Shown piece by piece: positions 7,519 to 16,793 of a DNA stretch of 55,166 bases. The notes below the pieces were generated by a model. The model was not told the origin of the DNA. It saw only the letters and a program-made list of their open reading frames with translations, and did no database searches. Origin of the DNA: Candidatus Colinaster scatohippi (GTDB lineage Bacteria > Bacillota > Clostridia > Lachnospirales > Lachnospiraceae). Position 1 is the stretch's first letter. Each line of letters opens with the position of its first letter. The translations under genes and the position numbers were made by a program. Where the stretch lies: positions 1 through 55,166 of the forward strand of contig JAGHUN010000062.1 of the NCBI GenBank assembly GCA_018064805.1, in the 5' to 3' direction.

Positions 7519-9270
7519 TTACATTCCAAGTGTATTAATAATATGTTCAAGCATTTCATCTACTACATTGATATATCTCGATGAAGCATTATATGCATTC
7601 TGGAACTTAATCATATGTGTAAGTTCTTCATCCTGAGATACACCGATTATTTGCTCTCTTGCATTATCTGCTGCAGAAACTGTTGCCTGCTGGCTATCCA
7701 TAAGACTTCGGTATACATATCCCGAATTGGCTATCTGGCTAACCAGGTCACCGTAGTAATCAACATAAGATGATTTCTTTTTTACATTAGGATTAAGTGT
7801 TGAAGCTTCATCCTCGAATGCAGCCTTGATTTTCTCCATAACACCGTAATCAACAGAACCATCTATAAGAACAAATCCCAGCTTCGTTGGCTGCTGCAAT
7901 AGTTCCGCATTAATCTGAAGATTGGTAGTTGTATAGAGAGATTCGTTAACATATCCTGTCACCTTACCTGTTGCAGGATCGTAAACTCCCGGACGTTCCT
8001 CATTATACTGATATCCGCCTGCACCATCAGAAGAATATCCGTCAGAAGCTATCTTCTGGAATACCTGAATCGGTACATATGTATTAAGCTTATCATCGAA
8101 GGTCATCAGATAATGACTTGATGGATTCTCCTGTCTTGCCGCATATGCCGCATCTGCCAGAATTCCGTTGATTGTTGTAGCTATTCCATGAATAAGCTGA
8201 TCAAATTCCGCCATTACATTCATACATACCGACTGAGAAATTTCATAATCATATCTGTCAATAAGAAGGTCTGTATAGTCCGCTGCATGATCACCTCTTG
8301 CCAAAAGAGTCGATTTAAGAGCTCCTATATCTGTATTAAGATCTGAAGAAATAACTCTCTTCAAATCAAAAACCTTAGCCTTGTTGGCCTCTTCTTCTGT
8401 ATAAACCTTTTTTCCTTCGGTATCTAATATAAATTTCGCATTTTTCTCCCAGAATGGTGTATAGAACCCTGTCTCCGGACTCTGATACAACCCAATCTTG
8501 TATGCGATTTCACCTCTTACCAAATCTTCACCTTCAAGCTGTACCCATACTGTACAGTCGGCATCCTCCGAATAAGTGATATTGCCATACTTTGATAATT
8601 CATCAAGATAGGCATTTCTTGAGTCCCTAAGATCATTAGCCTTTTCAAAGGAAATTCCTTCATTGGCAATATTGGTTATTTCTATATTTCTTATCGCATC
8701 ATTAAGAGTTTTAATCTCCTGAGCGATTTCATTAATTCGATCTACATGTGTCTTAACCGTCTGATTAAGGCTTGACTGATATTCTCTGAGACCTTCATAT
8801 ACAGACTGCGATCTTGCTACGAACTCAGAGCATCTTTCAACAAAAAGTCCCTGTGTTACCGCACTGCTGGGGTCCTTCGCGAGTTCCTGTACAGAGGTCC
8901 ATAAATCCTGGATTGACTCCTCAAAAGTCTCACCATTCATTTCGTCAAGAAGACTTTCAATCTCTCCGATAGCATCATAGGACACTTCGTAGAAAGCACT
9001 TCTTCCTGACTCTTTTCTATATGTAGAGTCCAAAAAGGTATCTCTTACTTGTCGTGTTCTGGAATAAACAACACCAAGACCAATCTGCTGATTTGAGACA
9101 GCCTTGTTGTTATACTGGATAGTATTGTATACCGCAGTTCCCTGCTGAACCTGCTGGCGTACATACCCTTGGGTATCCAGGTTAGATATGTTATGTGCAG
9201 TTGTATTAAGAGCATTCTGGCTTGTCTGTAAACCAGACACGCCAATGTAAAGGCTTCCCATTAATGGCAT
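7519..9270 (-). CDS. flgK: Second FlgK-type hook-associated protein
   Basis: This 583-residue protein also has both FlgK ends: TTAHNISNLDTQGYVRQQVQ near the N-terminus and HMIKFQNAYNASSRYINVVD near the C-terminus. The two FlgK-type proteins are diverged in sequence, so the pair is an old duplication rather than a recent repeat. The start (MPLMGSLYIG) follows AGAGGTGATAACTT. It is the first hook-associated gene after flgN. It could form a separate junction layer, or be the true FlgK with the downstream copy specialised; sequence alone does not decide. Confidence 0.9.
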   Translation of the reverse strand: MPLMGSLYIGVSGLQTSQNALNTTAHNISNLDTQGYVRQQVQQGTAVYNTIQYNNKAVSNQQIGLGVVYSRTRQVRDTFLDSTYRKESGRSAFYEVSYDAIGEIESLLDEMNGETFEESIQDLWTSVQELAKDPSSAVTQGLFVERCSEFVARSQSVYEGLREYQSSLNQTVKTHVDRINEIAQEIKTLNDAIRNIEITNIANEGISFEKANDLRDSRNAYLDELSKYGNITYSEDADCTVWVQLEGEDLVRGEIAYKIGLYQSPETGFYTPFWEKNAKFILDTEGKKVYTEEEANKAKVFDLKRVISSDLNTDIGALKSTLLARGDHAADYTDLLIDRYDYEISQSVCMNVMAEFDQLIHGIATTINGILADAAYAARQENPSSHYLMTFDDKLNTYVPIQVFQKIASDGYSSDGAGGYQYNEERPGVYDPATGKVTGYVNESLYTTTNLQINAELLQQPTKLGFVLIDGSVDYGVMEKIKAAFEDEASTLNPNVKKKSSYVDYYGDLVSQIANSGYVYRSLMDSQQATVSAADNAREQIIGVSQDEELTHMIKFQNAYNASSRYINVVDEMLEHIINTLGM

Positions 9271-9289
9271 AAGTTATCACCTCTGGATA

Positions 9290-9808
9290 TTATTGTTTCG
9301 CATCAAATCCGCCCTTATTATCTCCCATATACGCACCTGCACTGTATGCATTATTAGTGTAATTGGCAGTCTCCGGGGCTGCTTTGTAAGCCTGCAGCAC
9401 ATTGAGATCAAACTGCACCATCTCAAGCGAACTTTCTATAAGCTCCTTGTTCTGTTCATTAATACGTTTCATCTGTGAAAGCGTATCAGTCAGCTTGTCA
9501 TATACTTCTGCAAGTTTTTGCTGTTCTGCCGGTCTGCTTTTCAGCATCTCAATCAGATCAGTCAGCTTCAGGCTATTAACATCCTTGTTAATAACATTTG
9601 CTATGTCTTTCATGCCCTCATCTCTTTTCTTGTCAAGAGCATTAATTCTGTTTACAATCTCCTGCTCATCGTCCGTGATTCTGCTAAGAGTCTCCAGATC
9701 AGCGCTAATGATAACCGGTGTCTTTTTCATGGAAAGAGAAAGCAGTTTTTCATATTCGCCATTCTCAACATCCAATATATTAATGAGTTCTTCCATTAAA
9801 CTAGCCAC
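9290..9808 (-). CDS. flgN: Flagellar export chaperone FlgN
   Basis: FlgN is the cytoplasmic chaperone for the hook-associated proteins FlgK and FlgL. The 172-residue, mostly helical protein has the FlgN layout: ELINILDVENGEYEKLLSLS, a central heptad-rich helix, and MKRINEQNKELIESSLEMVQ. The last 30 residues are Asn/Ala/Gly-rich and probably disordered. The start is GTG 9806-9808, six bases after GGAGGG; the ATG four codons later is too far from it. It lies between flgM and flgK, next to its clients. Confidence 0.9.
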   Translation of the reverse strand: MASLMEELINILDVENGEYEKLLSLSMKKTPVIISADLETLSRITDDEQEIVNRINALDKKRDEGMKDIANVINKDVNSLKLTDLIEMLKSRPAEQQKLAEVYDKLTDTLSQMKRINEQNKELIESSLEMVQFDLNVLQAYKAAPETANYTNNAYSAGAYMGDNKGGFDAKQ

Positions 9809-9822
9809 CGATTACCCTCCTA

Positions 9823-10098
9823 TTAAAATGCGCTGTACTTCTGATAAAGTCTTTCAGCAAGGCTTGTACTGTCAACCTCATAAGTTCCGTTGTCTACTCT
9901 ACTCTTAATAGAAGCAACGAGGTCCTCACGAATGTCTGCTGCACCGGCTACTGCCTGCTTTGCTATCTGGATATCCTTGCCCATGCTGGAGATCTGCAGC
10001 TGATCAGAAAAACGACTTGAACCTGTTTCCTTCTTAAGCTGTTTGGTACTGTTCTTATTATATAACTGTTGTACCTGTGTATATGCTTCAATACGCAT
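9823..10098 (-). CDS. flgM: Anti-sigma-28 factor FlgM
   Basis: FlgM holds the flagellar sigma factor (sigma-D/FliA) inactive until the hook is complete and FlgM is exported. The 91-residue product has the usual size. It has a disordered Lys/Ser/Gln N-terminal half and the sigma-binding helices at the C-terminus (DIREDLVASIKSRVDNGTYE, then AERLYQKYSAF). ATG follows AAGGAGGAAAGATT. It heads the operon and has its own sigma-D promoter, the standard feedback loop. Confidence 0.93.
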   Translation of the reverse strand: MRIEAYTQVQQLYNKNSTKQLKKETGSSRFSDQLQISSMGKDIQIAKQAVAGAADIREDLVASIKSRVDNGTYEVDSTSLAERLYQKYSAF

Positions 10099-10144
10099 AA
10101 TCTTTCCTCCTTGTCATAAGGATAATCAATTGGTTTCACTATAT

Positions 10145-10171
10145 CTATCGGACAATTATCTCAATACTTTA
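10145..10171 (-). promoter_or_regulatory. Sigma-D promoter of flgM-flgN-flgK-flgK-flgL-fliW-csrA
   Basis: Minus-strand TAAA-N15-TCCGATAG (-35 at 10168-10171, -10 at 10145-10152) matches TAAA-N15-GCCGATAT at 10 of 12 positions with exact spacing. It lies about 45 bp upstream of the flgM ATG. All gaps downstream to csrA are under 40 bp, so one transcript is likely. The rest of 10172-10296 shows only A/T-rich sequence. Confidence 0.75.
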
Positions 10172-10296
10172 GTCTTTTTTTCAAAAAAGATAAGAATTTC
10201 GCCAGATAAATATAATAGCAAAAAATCTATCGTACAAGTAAGCTACTTCTGCATAAAATCACATTTCCACAAACAGTTCTACGAAAGAATATCAAA

Positions 10297-10316
10297 GCCC
10301 CTGCAAAAGCAGGGGC
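10297..10316 (-). terminator. Terminator of the chemotaxis operon
   Basis: GCCCCTGC and GCAGGGGC form a perfect eight-pair GC-rich stem with a four-base loop. On the minus strand it is followed by UUUGAUAUUCUUU. It lies about 20 bp after the MCP stop. Confidence 0.8.
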
Positions 10317-10336
10317 CCAAAACCAAAATCATTAAA

Positions 10337-11683
10337 TTAGTACTTACCAAAATCCTCACCAAGAGAAATTATTCTCTCATTAGCATCATTAACCGAAGCA
10401 GTCTTTCTGGCAGATACAGTTGCCGCAACCGGCTTCGAATCTCCAAGATTATATATTGCAATAAGTTCACGCATATATGCAGCCTGTCCTGATAATTCAT
10501 CACTGGCCGCCGCACATTCTTCACTGGTTGCCGAATTAGTCTGAACAACCTGTGATATCTGTCCAACTGCCTGATTTATCTGGGCAACTGCAGTAGCCTG
10601 ATAATTAGAGGATTCTGCTATACCATTAATCAGTGTCTCGCTTTCCTTAACTACACCGGTGATTGTCTCAAGCGACTTATATGTATCATTAACAATTCCT
10701 GAACCAATATTAACCTTTTCAATAGAATTCTCAATGAGCTCTGCTGTCTCAGCTGCTGCCTGCGCACTCTTGGCAGCAAGGTTACGAACCTCTTCTGCAA
10801 CAACTGCAAATCCCTTACCTGCATCACCTGCTCTTGCTGCCTCAACAGCTGCATTAAGAGCAAGGATATTGGTCTGAAATGCAATATCATCTATTACCTT
10901 AATAATCTTAGAGATGCTCTCGGAAGATTTGTTTATATCATCCATAGCTTCAAGCATGGCACCCATCTCACGATTTCCTTCTTTTACATCTTCAATTACC
11001 GTATTGATGAGCCGCGCAGCCCTATTAGCCTCTTCGGCATTCTGCTTTGTTTTATCTGCAACCTCTGCTATTGATGCTGTAACCTCTTCAATAGCCGAAG
11101 CCTGCTCCGTTGAACCCTGAGCAAGAGATTCAGATGCACTTGCAACCTGAGAGGCAGAAGTCATAACCTGATAAGCACCTGTATTAATATTAGAAAGAGC
11201 TTCTCTGTTCTTCTCAACAAGCGTTTTAAGAGCAAGTCCAATGAGATCGTTATCTGACTTAGGAACAACCTCAAGCATAAGATTACCATTAGCAACCTCT
11301 TCCGCTATCATAGCCTGCTCTCTTGTATGATTGATAAGCATCTGATACTCATCCATAAGCTTACCAAATTCATCATCTGATATCTTCTCAACTGTTATAT
11401 CCGTATTACCCTCTGAAAGGGCCTTAGCAACCTTAGACATAGCTGCAATATTTACTCTTACGGTTCTTGAATTATAAACTGTAGTATATATCATAAGAGC
11501 AAGCACAAGAATACCACTTATGGCCGCGAAGATTCTGAACTGAGAAATATAAGCCTGTGGATTTTCAGCTGTAACTACTCCCTTAAGGGAAACTGATGCA
11601 ACAATAAGGATTACAGCCACTAAAACGTTGCATAATGTATTTCCGATTAATAATCTTTTGTAAAATGACATTCCCTTTTTCAT
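10337..11683 (-). CDS. Methyl-accepting chemotaxis protein, minimal sensor
   Basis: This is a membrane signal transducer that controls CheA through CheW. Two membrane helices (about residues 13-33 and 48-68) are separated by a very short outside loop, so there is no room for a classical ligand-binding domain. A HAMP-like linker follows (about 70-125). The MCP signalling coiled coil comes next, with the conserved tip ([20 protein letters not shown], then [10 protein letters not shown]). Its ATG overlaps the cheW stop by four bases. Being encoded in the che operon, it may act as a general or internal sensor. The ligand is unknown. Confidence 0.93.
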   Translation of the reverse strand: MKKGMSFYKRLLIGNTLCNVLVAVILIVASVSLKGVVTAENPQAYISQFRIFAAISGILVLALMIYTTVYNSRTVRVNIAAMSKVAKALSEGNTDITVEKISDDEFGKLMDEYQMLINHTREQAMIAEEVANGNLMLEVVPKSDNDLIGLALKTLVEKNREALSNINTGAYQVMTSASQVASASESLAQGSTEQASAIEEVTASIAEVADKTKQNAEEANRAARLINTVIEDVKEGNREMGAMLEAMDDINKSSESISKIIKVIDDIAFQTNILALNAAVEAARAGDAGKGFAVVAEEVRNLAAKSAQAAAETAELIENSIEKVNIGSGIVNDTYKSLETITGVVKESETLINGIAESSNYQATAVAQINQAVGQISQVVQTNSATSEECAAASDELSGQAAYMRELIAIYNLGDSKPVAATVSARKTASVNDANERIISLGEDFGKY

Positions 11684-12276
11684 ATTCTAATCTCTCCCTC
11701 TGTATTTTTTTCTTCTCCGGCTCTCGGATCTACAACCTGATCTCCCTGAACCACTTCAGCCTGACCTATTAAAGCCTTGTCAGCTTCATTAAGCAGCTTA
11801 TCCGGATCAAGCAAAAGCTTAACATCTTCCCCTACTTTTCCGATTGCATATACATATTTATTCTGACTTCTGTCAGCCTTACCGAATGAAGGGGACGGAA
11901 TAATATTGGCAGCCTCTATCTCAACAACTTCAGCTATCTTTTCAACAATAAGTCCTACTACGGTATTATTAACATCAATAATGATAATACATGTTCTGTC
12001 TGTATAAGGAATCTCTTCCTGCTTAAATCTTACCCTTACATCAATTACAGGAATAATCTTGCCACGTAAATTAATAAGTCCCTTGATATAATCTTCGCTT
12101 TCAGGTATTGCGGTAACCTCCTGATAGACGATTATTTCATTAACATACTGAATCTTTATGGCATAATATTCCTTACCGGTTCTGAAGGTTACATACTTGC
12201 CTTCCTGTGTCGAAGGCACCAGCGACTCTTCAGTCTCTGTATCCGGTTCGAGTATTAATTCTCTGTTATCTTCCAT
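11680..12276 (-). CDS. cheW: Chemotaxis coupling protein CheW
   Basis: CheW bridges MCPs to the kinase CheA at the membrane array. The 198-residue protein has the CheW fold between about residues 27 and 165: [38 protein letters not shown] and [15 protein letters not shown]. Acidic 25- and 35-residue tails extend it beyond the usual 150. The start follows GAGGAGGGAAGATA. It lies 14 bp after cheA and overlaps the MCP start. Confidence 0.95.
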   Translation of the reverse strand: MEDNRELILEPDTETEESLVPSTQEGKYVTFRTGKEYYAIKIQYVNEIIVYQEVTAIPESEDYIKGLINLRGKIIPVIDVRVRFKQEEIPYTDRTCIIIIDVNNTVVGLIVEKIAEVVEIEAANIIPSPSFGKADRSQNKYVYAIGKVGEDVKLLLDPDKLLNEADKALIGQAEVVQGDQVVDPRAGEEKNTEGEIRI

Positions 12277-12290
12277 TATCTTCCCTCCTC

Positions 12291-14456
12291 TTATTCAACA
12301 AGTCCCGCAGGATCCAGAATCAGCGCTATTCCCCCGTCGCCAAGCTGTGTACATCCTGACAGGCCACGTACCTTTTTAACATAAGCCGGTATTGGCTTAA
12401 CAACAATTTCCTGCTTACCGATTAACTTATCAACAAACATACATACACGTCTGCCTTCGATTTCCAAAATAAGCATCATTCCATCGTTAATATTACATTC
12501 ATAATCCTCGAGATGATACCATTCTCCGAGTCGCATAACCGGGTAGCATTCACCTCTTATCATTACGCATTCCTCGCCGTTTGGCTGCTTAACCATCATA
12601 CTCTCATCAACACCGACAAATTCTTTTACAACATCTGTCTGTATTACAAAGCATGAATTACCCGCTTTCATAACAATACCGTCAATGATTGCAAGCGTAA
12701 GCGGAATCTTAAGAAGCATAAGACTTCCCTCACCCTGCTTACTTTCTATTTCAAGACTTCCACCGATTTCCTGAATGTTCTGCACTACAACATCCATACC
12801 AACGCCTCGGCCCGAATACTCTGTTACCTTTTCATTTGTTGAGAATCCCGGAAGAGTAATAAACTGCCATACATCCTTGTCCGGATATGAGCTGTCCTTA
12901 CGGGTAGGATCCAGAAGTTCCTGTTTTCTGGCCTTCTCCAAAATCTTTTTACGATCAAGTCCCGCTCCGTTATCCTGAACACCAATCCATACCTTACCGG
13001 CTTCTGTTTTGGCAAATAATGTAATCTTACCCTTATCTTTCTTACCTGCTGCTGCCCTCTCATCAGGCATCTCAATTCCATGATCGACCGAATTACGAAC
13101 AAGATGCATAAGCGGATCGGAAATATGCTCAATAATATTCTTATCAACTTCCGTGGTATCACCAACCATCTCGAATTCGACTTCCTTACCAAGCTTTCTT
13201 GATACGTCAAAAACAATACGATTCATCTTCTGGAATGTATTGGTCAGTGGAACCATTCGCATCGACATAATTACATTCTGAAGATCTGTAGATATCTTGC
13301 TCATCTGGCCTGCTGCCTTATTGAAGTTATCAAGTCTGAGCCCCGGCACTTTAAGATCAGGATTCTGTAAAACAACCGATTCAGATATAACCAGCTCTCC
13401 GATAAGATCCATAAGCTGGTCCATCTTGGCAACATCTACGCTGATATAAGAAGTCTTCTCTGCCTTCTTGGCTTTATCCTTGGCAAGCTTCTTACCTTTA
13501 CCGGGTTCCTTGGTCTGAATAACGAAATCACCGGGTGCAATTTCCTTCTTTTCTTCCTGCTTCTTTACTGCAGGAGCTTCAAGAATAATTCCGCCCTCTG
13601 CCTTTGCTTCTATCTCCTCAACAGACGATTCCAGATCTATCTCTATATCAGTTCCGAAAATATCGAAGCCTCTCTGATACTGTGCGGCTGTAACCTCAAA
13701 TATTTCTACAGCCTGTATCTCGTAACCTTCTCCGATAATCTTCCTTACATCAGCTTCACTCTTCTGTGTCTGAAGCAAAATCTTAAAGCCATTCTCTAAA
13801 ATCTCACTTGCAGTCTCAGGATCGGTAATTATATCATCCGGCTGATATAAAAGGTCCTCAGCTATATCCTTAAGTGCATATACTGCCTTATATGCATGCA
13901 CATTGGCCATATCCACATCCTGCATATATGTAATATATATCTGATAATAGTGGCTTGTGCCGGATGCCATAGGTGCAATATAGAACTGCTTAGGCCCATC
14001 ATCTGCCTTGTTTTCTACAGCAGCTTCCTTTTTCTTATCATTTTTTTCGCCCTTTATAGATGAAAGAAAATCATCTAATCCTTTTATTATTTCCTGTGCA
14101 TTACCGTCTGCATCCTCGCCATCGGATAATTTATCCATCTCTCCCTGGATAAAATCAGCCACCTCCAAAACATGCTCAACAAGCTTTATATGTGGCACGT
14201 TATCCGGGTGTGATTCCCTTAAATAATAAAAAATATCCTCAAGTTTGTGAGCTACTGCTGTAATCTCATCAAACATCATCACGCCGGATGACCCCTTTAT
14301 AGTATGCATGGCTCTGAAGATTTCATTGATACCATCAGAATCAAATCCATCTGCATCCTTCTGTTCAAGAACTATTTCCTGAAGTCTCTCCAGCAACTGT
14401 GTATTTTCGAACAGATACATGTCTAACATTCCATCAGTGTTAAACTCTGCTGCCAT
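12291..14456 (-). CDS. cheA: Chemotaxis histidine kinase CheA
   Basis: CheA autophosphorylates on a histidine in response to MCP state and passes phosphate to CheY and CheB. Domains in order are the P1 Hpt domain (AMHTIKGSSGVMMF, His51), the P2 response-regulator docking region, and a Lys-rich linker. These are followed by the P3 dimerisation helices (AKMDQLMDLIGELVISES), the P4 ATPase (HLVRNSVDHGIE, DNGAGLD, YSGRGVGMDVV) and a C-terminal CheW-like P5 domain. I place the start at ATG 14454-14456 (721 residues) behind AAGGAGAATGGT; the longer frame needs a TTG start and has no ribosome site. Confidence 0.96.
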   Translation of the reverse strand: MAAEFNTDGMLDMYLFENTQLLERLQEIVLEQKDADGFDSDGINEIFRAMHTIKGSSGVMMFDEITAVAHKLEDIFYYLRESHPDNVPHIKLVEHVLEVADFIQGEMDKLSDGEDADGNAQEIIKGLDDFLSSIKGEKNDKKKEAAVENKADDGPKQFYIAPMASGTSHYYQIYITYMQDVDMANVHAYKAVYALKDIAEDLLYQPDDIITDPETASEILENGFKILLQTQKSEADVRKIIGEGYEIQAVEIFEVTAAQYQRGFDIFGTDIEIDLESSVEEIEAKAEGGIILEAPAVKKQEEKKEIAPGDFVIQTKEPGKGKKLAKDKAKKAEKTSYISVDVAKMDQLMDLIGELVISESVVLQNPDLKVPGLRLDNFNKAAGQMSKISTDLQNVIMSMRMVPLTNTFQKMNRIVFDVSRKLGKEVEFEMVGDTTEVDKNIIEHISDPLMHLVRNSVDHGIEMPDERAAAGKKDKGKITLFAKTEAGKVWIGVQDNGAGLDRKKILEKARKQELLDPTRKDSSYPDKDVWQFITLPGFSTNEKVTEYSGRGVGMDVVVQNIQEIGGSLEIESKQGEGSLMLLKIPLTLAIIDGIVMKAGNSCFVIQTDVVKEFVGVDESMMVKQPNGEECVMIRGECYPVMRLGEWYHLEDYECNINDGMMLILEIEGRRVCMFVDKLIGKQEIVVKPIPAYVKKVRGLSGCTQLGDGGIALILDPAGLVE

Positions 14457-14497
14457 ACCATTCTCCTTTCTTCCCAAAATACTATCCCAATTTTACT

Positions 14498-14893
14498 TTA
14501 TTCTATAAGTCCAAGTTTCTTAAGCGCCTGCTCAAATCTTTCCTGATTAATTGGCTTACCGGAATAAATTGTACAGCCAAGATCAAATGCCATCTTTACA
14601 TTCTTCTCTTCATTTAAGGCTGTTGCCATAATAACCTTTGCAACCTTGTCCTGAGGAATATTTCTTTCCTTCTCAAGATTTCTGATTCCAATAAGTGCCT
14701 GATATCCATCCATTACCGGCATCATAATATCGAGACACACAAGGTCATAAGGATCGTCCTCCTCAAGTGCCATCATAAAGGCATCAACTGCCTCCATTCC
14801 ATCTACTGTCACATCGCAGTCGCCATATTTAGACAAAAAATTCATCATAAATTTTCTTGTGACGAAATCGTCTTCTGCAAGTAATATTCTCAT
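14498..14893 (-). CDS. cheY: CheY-type response regulator
   Basis: This is a stand-alone receiver domain of 131 residues. The acidic pocket is AEDD (residues 6-9), the phosphoacceptor is Asp55 (LDIMMPVMDGY), the switch Thr is 91 and the conserved Lys is 113 (GKP). It has no output domain. Position between cheB and cheA supports CheY, which carries the signal from CheA to the flagellar switch. ATG follows AAGGAAGGAGTAAAT. Its N-terminus is closer to general receiver proteins than to E. coli CheY, so a phosphate-sink role remains possible. Confidence 0.88.
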   Translation of the reverse strand: MRILLAEDDFVTRKFMMNFLSKYGDCDVTVDGMEAVDAFMMALEEDDPYDLVCLDIMMPVMDGYQALIGIRNLEKERNIPQDKVAKVIMATALNEEKNVKMAFDLGCTIYSGKPINQERFEQALKKLGLIE

Positions 14894-14921
14894 ATTTACT
14901 CCTTCCTTCTTCCCTCTTACT

Positions 14922-15953
14922 TTATCTCTTTAACAGCGCATAGGTCTTACGCGCAATGTTTTCCAATTTCTCCTGGTACTTTACAGCACCTACCTCGTAT
15001 GCAACCTTAGGCATTCCATATACAACACAGGTTGATTCATCCTGTCCTATTGTCTCAGCTCCTGCATTTCTCATATTAAGTAAGCCCTTGGCCCCATCTC
15101 CACCCATTCCGGTAAGAATAATACCAATTGCATGATTACCTGCCACCTTTGCAACCGAGTCAAAAAGAACCTCTACCGAAGGACAGTGTCCATTAACCTT
15201 TTCACCCTTTTTAATCTCAACCTGATAATGTCCGCCAACCTTAATGACCCTCATCTGTTCGTCTCCGCCGGGTGCAATTAATACCAGTCCCGGCTCTACA
15301 CGGTCACCGTTCTTGGCCTCTCTTACATTGACCTTGCACCGCTCATTGAGACGCTTGGCATACATATCTGTAAATCCCGGTGGCATATGCTGAACTATTA
15401 CCACTCCCGGAATATCCATACCAAAATCCTGAATTACAGATGCAATGGCTTCCGTTCCTCCTGTTGAGGCACCTATGGCAATTATTTTATCCGAAGAAAA
15501 AGACCCGTTCGGCTGTGTCGCCACCAAATTAGCGGATGCACTTTTTTTAATATTTGCAAGACTTGCAGTTGATGCAATCTTAACCTTAAGCGGTAGTTCA
15601 TTTGTCAAAAAGTATTCCAGCTGCTTCCTGTCAGTAGCCTGTGGCTTAGCCACGAAATCAACAGCTCCTGCATGAAGAGCATCAAAAACCTTATCACTTA
15701 GTGAACTTATAACAATAACCGGCATCGGATACTGTGGCATCAGCTTACGTAAAAACTCAAGTCCGCTCATTCTTGGAAGTTCTATATCAAGCGTCATAAC
15801 ATCAGGCTTGTGCTTTATAATAAGATCTCTTGCCTCAAACGGATCACCCGCTACTGCAACAACCTCAAGGGATGGATCATTGTTCAGATTTTTAACAAGA
15901 AGTTGTCTAAATACCAGTGAGTCTTCAACTACCAAAACCCTTATTTTTTTCAT
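14922..15953 (-). CDS. cheB: Protein-glutamate methylesterase/deamidase CheB
   Basis: CheB removes methyl groups from MCP glutamates when phosphorylated by CheA, resetting sensitivity. It has an N-terminal receiver (Asp56 in TLDIELPRMSG, Lys103 in AKP), a 30-residue linker and a C-terminal esterase. The catalytic triad is visible: Ser163 in IGASTGGTEAI, His189 in VQHMPPGFT and Asp286 in GMGGDGA. At 343 residues it is full length. It sits 11 bp after cheR, its antagonist. Confidence 0.97.
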   Translation of the reverse strand: MKKIRVLVVEDSLVFRQLLVKNLNNDPSLEVVAVAGDPFEARDLIIKHKPDVMTLDIELPRMSGLEFLRKLMPQYPMPVIVISSLSDKVFDALHAGAVDFVAKPQATDRKQLEYFLTNELPLKVKIASTASLANIKKSASANLVATQPNGSFSSDKIIAIGASTGGTEAIASVIQDFGMDIPGVVIVQHMPPGFTDMYAKRLNERCKVNVREAKNGDRVEPGLVLIAPGGDEQMRVIKVGGHYQVEIKKGEKVNGHCPSVEVLFDSVAKVAGNHAIGIILTGMGGDGAKGLLNMRNAGAETIGQDESTCVVYGMPKVAYEVGAVKYQEKLENIARKTYALLKR

Positions 15954-15964
15954 AAATTTATCCT

Positions 15965-16783
15965 CTACGAATCAAGTGGCCTTCTGAATATAGACGGCTG
16001 GACCATCTCAAAATCCGTATTATCCCTGTCAAGAGTTTCTGTTCTTCCGACAAAAAGATATCCACCCGGAAGAAGCATATCATAGATTTTATTTATCAGT
16101 TCCTTTTTAGTCGGCTCATCGAAATAAATCATTACATTTCTCATAAATATAACATGCATTGGCTTTCTAAAAGGAAATGGATTCATCAAATTAAACTTGC
16201 GGTACAAAACCTTTGATTTTAATTCATCGGTAACACGATACTTTGTTGTTCCGGCAACCTGTCTGAAATATCTTCTTCTCCAGTAATCCGGAAGAACACC
16301 TACCTGTTCCTCCTCATATTCTCCTGCCATAGCCTTACGAAGCGCATCCTCTGAGATATCCGTAGCAAGCACGGTTGTATCCCATTTATTCGCCTCTAAG
16401 CCCAGGACATCCATCAGAAGCATTGCCAATCCATACGGTTCCTCTCCGGATGAGGCAGCACCACACCAGATTCTCATATCTCTTGTAACTGCTTCTCTTT
16501 CTTTTATCCACGGAATCACTTCACTCTTCATAAAGTCAAAATGCTCTGACTCTCTCATAAAAAAGGTATGATTGGTAGTCAAAAGATTGACAAGCGTCTT
16601 CTCAAGTCCCCCTGTCGGATCAGCCTCAAGTGCATTCATAAATTCCGTAAAGCTTGCATATCCGTGTGACCATACAAAATTCTCAAGCCTGCCGTTCATT
16701 ATGATTTTCTTGTCAGTCATATCTATACCATACTTACCCTTCAAAAAGGATGCAATTCTGGTAAATTCCTGATCTGATATCAT
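15965..16783 (-). CDS. cheR: MCP methyltransferase CheR
   Basis: CheR methylates MCP glutamates with S-adenosylmethionine. The 272-residue product has the helical N-terminal domain and a Rossmann-like methyltransferase core. Visible motifs are WCGAASSGEEPYGLAML for SAM binding, ATDISEDALRKAMAGEY, MRNVMIYFDEPTKKELI and LPGGYLFVGRTETL. The start has only a weak AGGA site and lies 10 bp after the preceding gene, so translational coupling is likely. No C-terminal TPR extension is present. Confidence 0.96.
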   Translation of the reverse strand: MISDQEFTRIASFLKGKYGIDMTDKKIIMNGRLENFVWSHGYASFTEFMNALEADPTGGLEKTLVNLLTTNHTFFMRESEHFDFMKSEVIPWIKEREAVTRDMRIWCGAASSGEEPYGLAMLLMDVLGLEANKWDTTVLATDISEDALRKAMAGEYEEEQVGVLPDYWRRRYFRQVAGTTKYRVTDELKSKVLYRKFNLMNPFPFRKPMHVIFMRNVMIYFDEPTKKELINKIYDMLLPGGYLFVGRTETLDRDNTDFEMVQPSIFRRPLDS

Positions 16784-16793
16784 TTTTCACGTC

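Noticed and set aside
9402-9908. Plus-strand frame of 168 residues opposite flgN
   Set aside because: flgN on the minus strand has family motifs and a good ribosome site; the plus frame is a shadow with Ser/Phe-rich composition.
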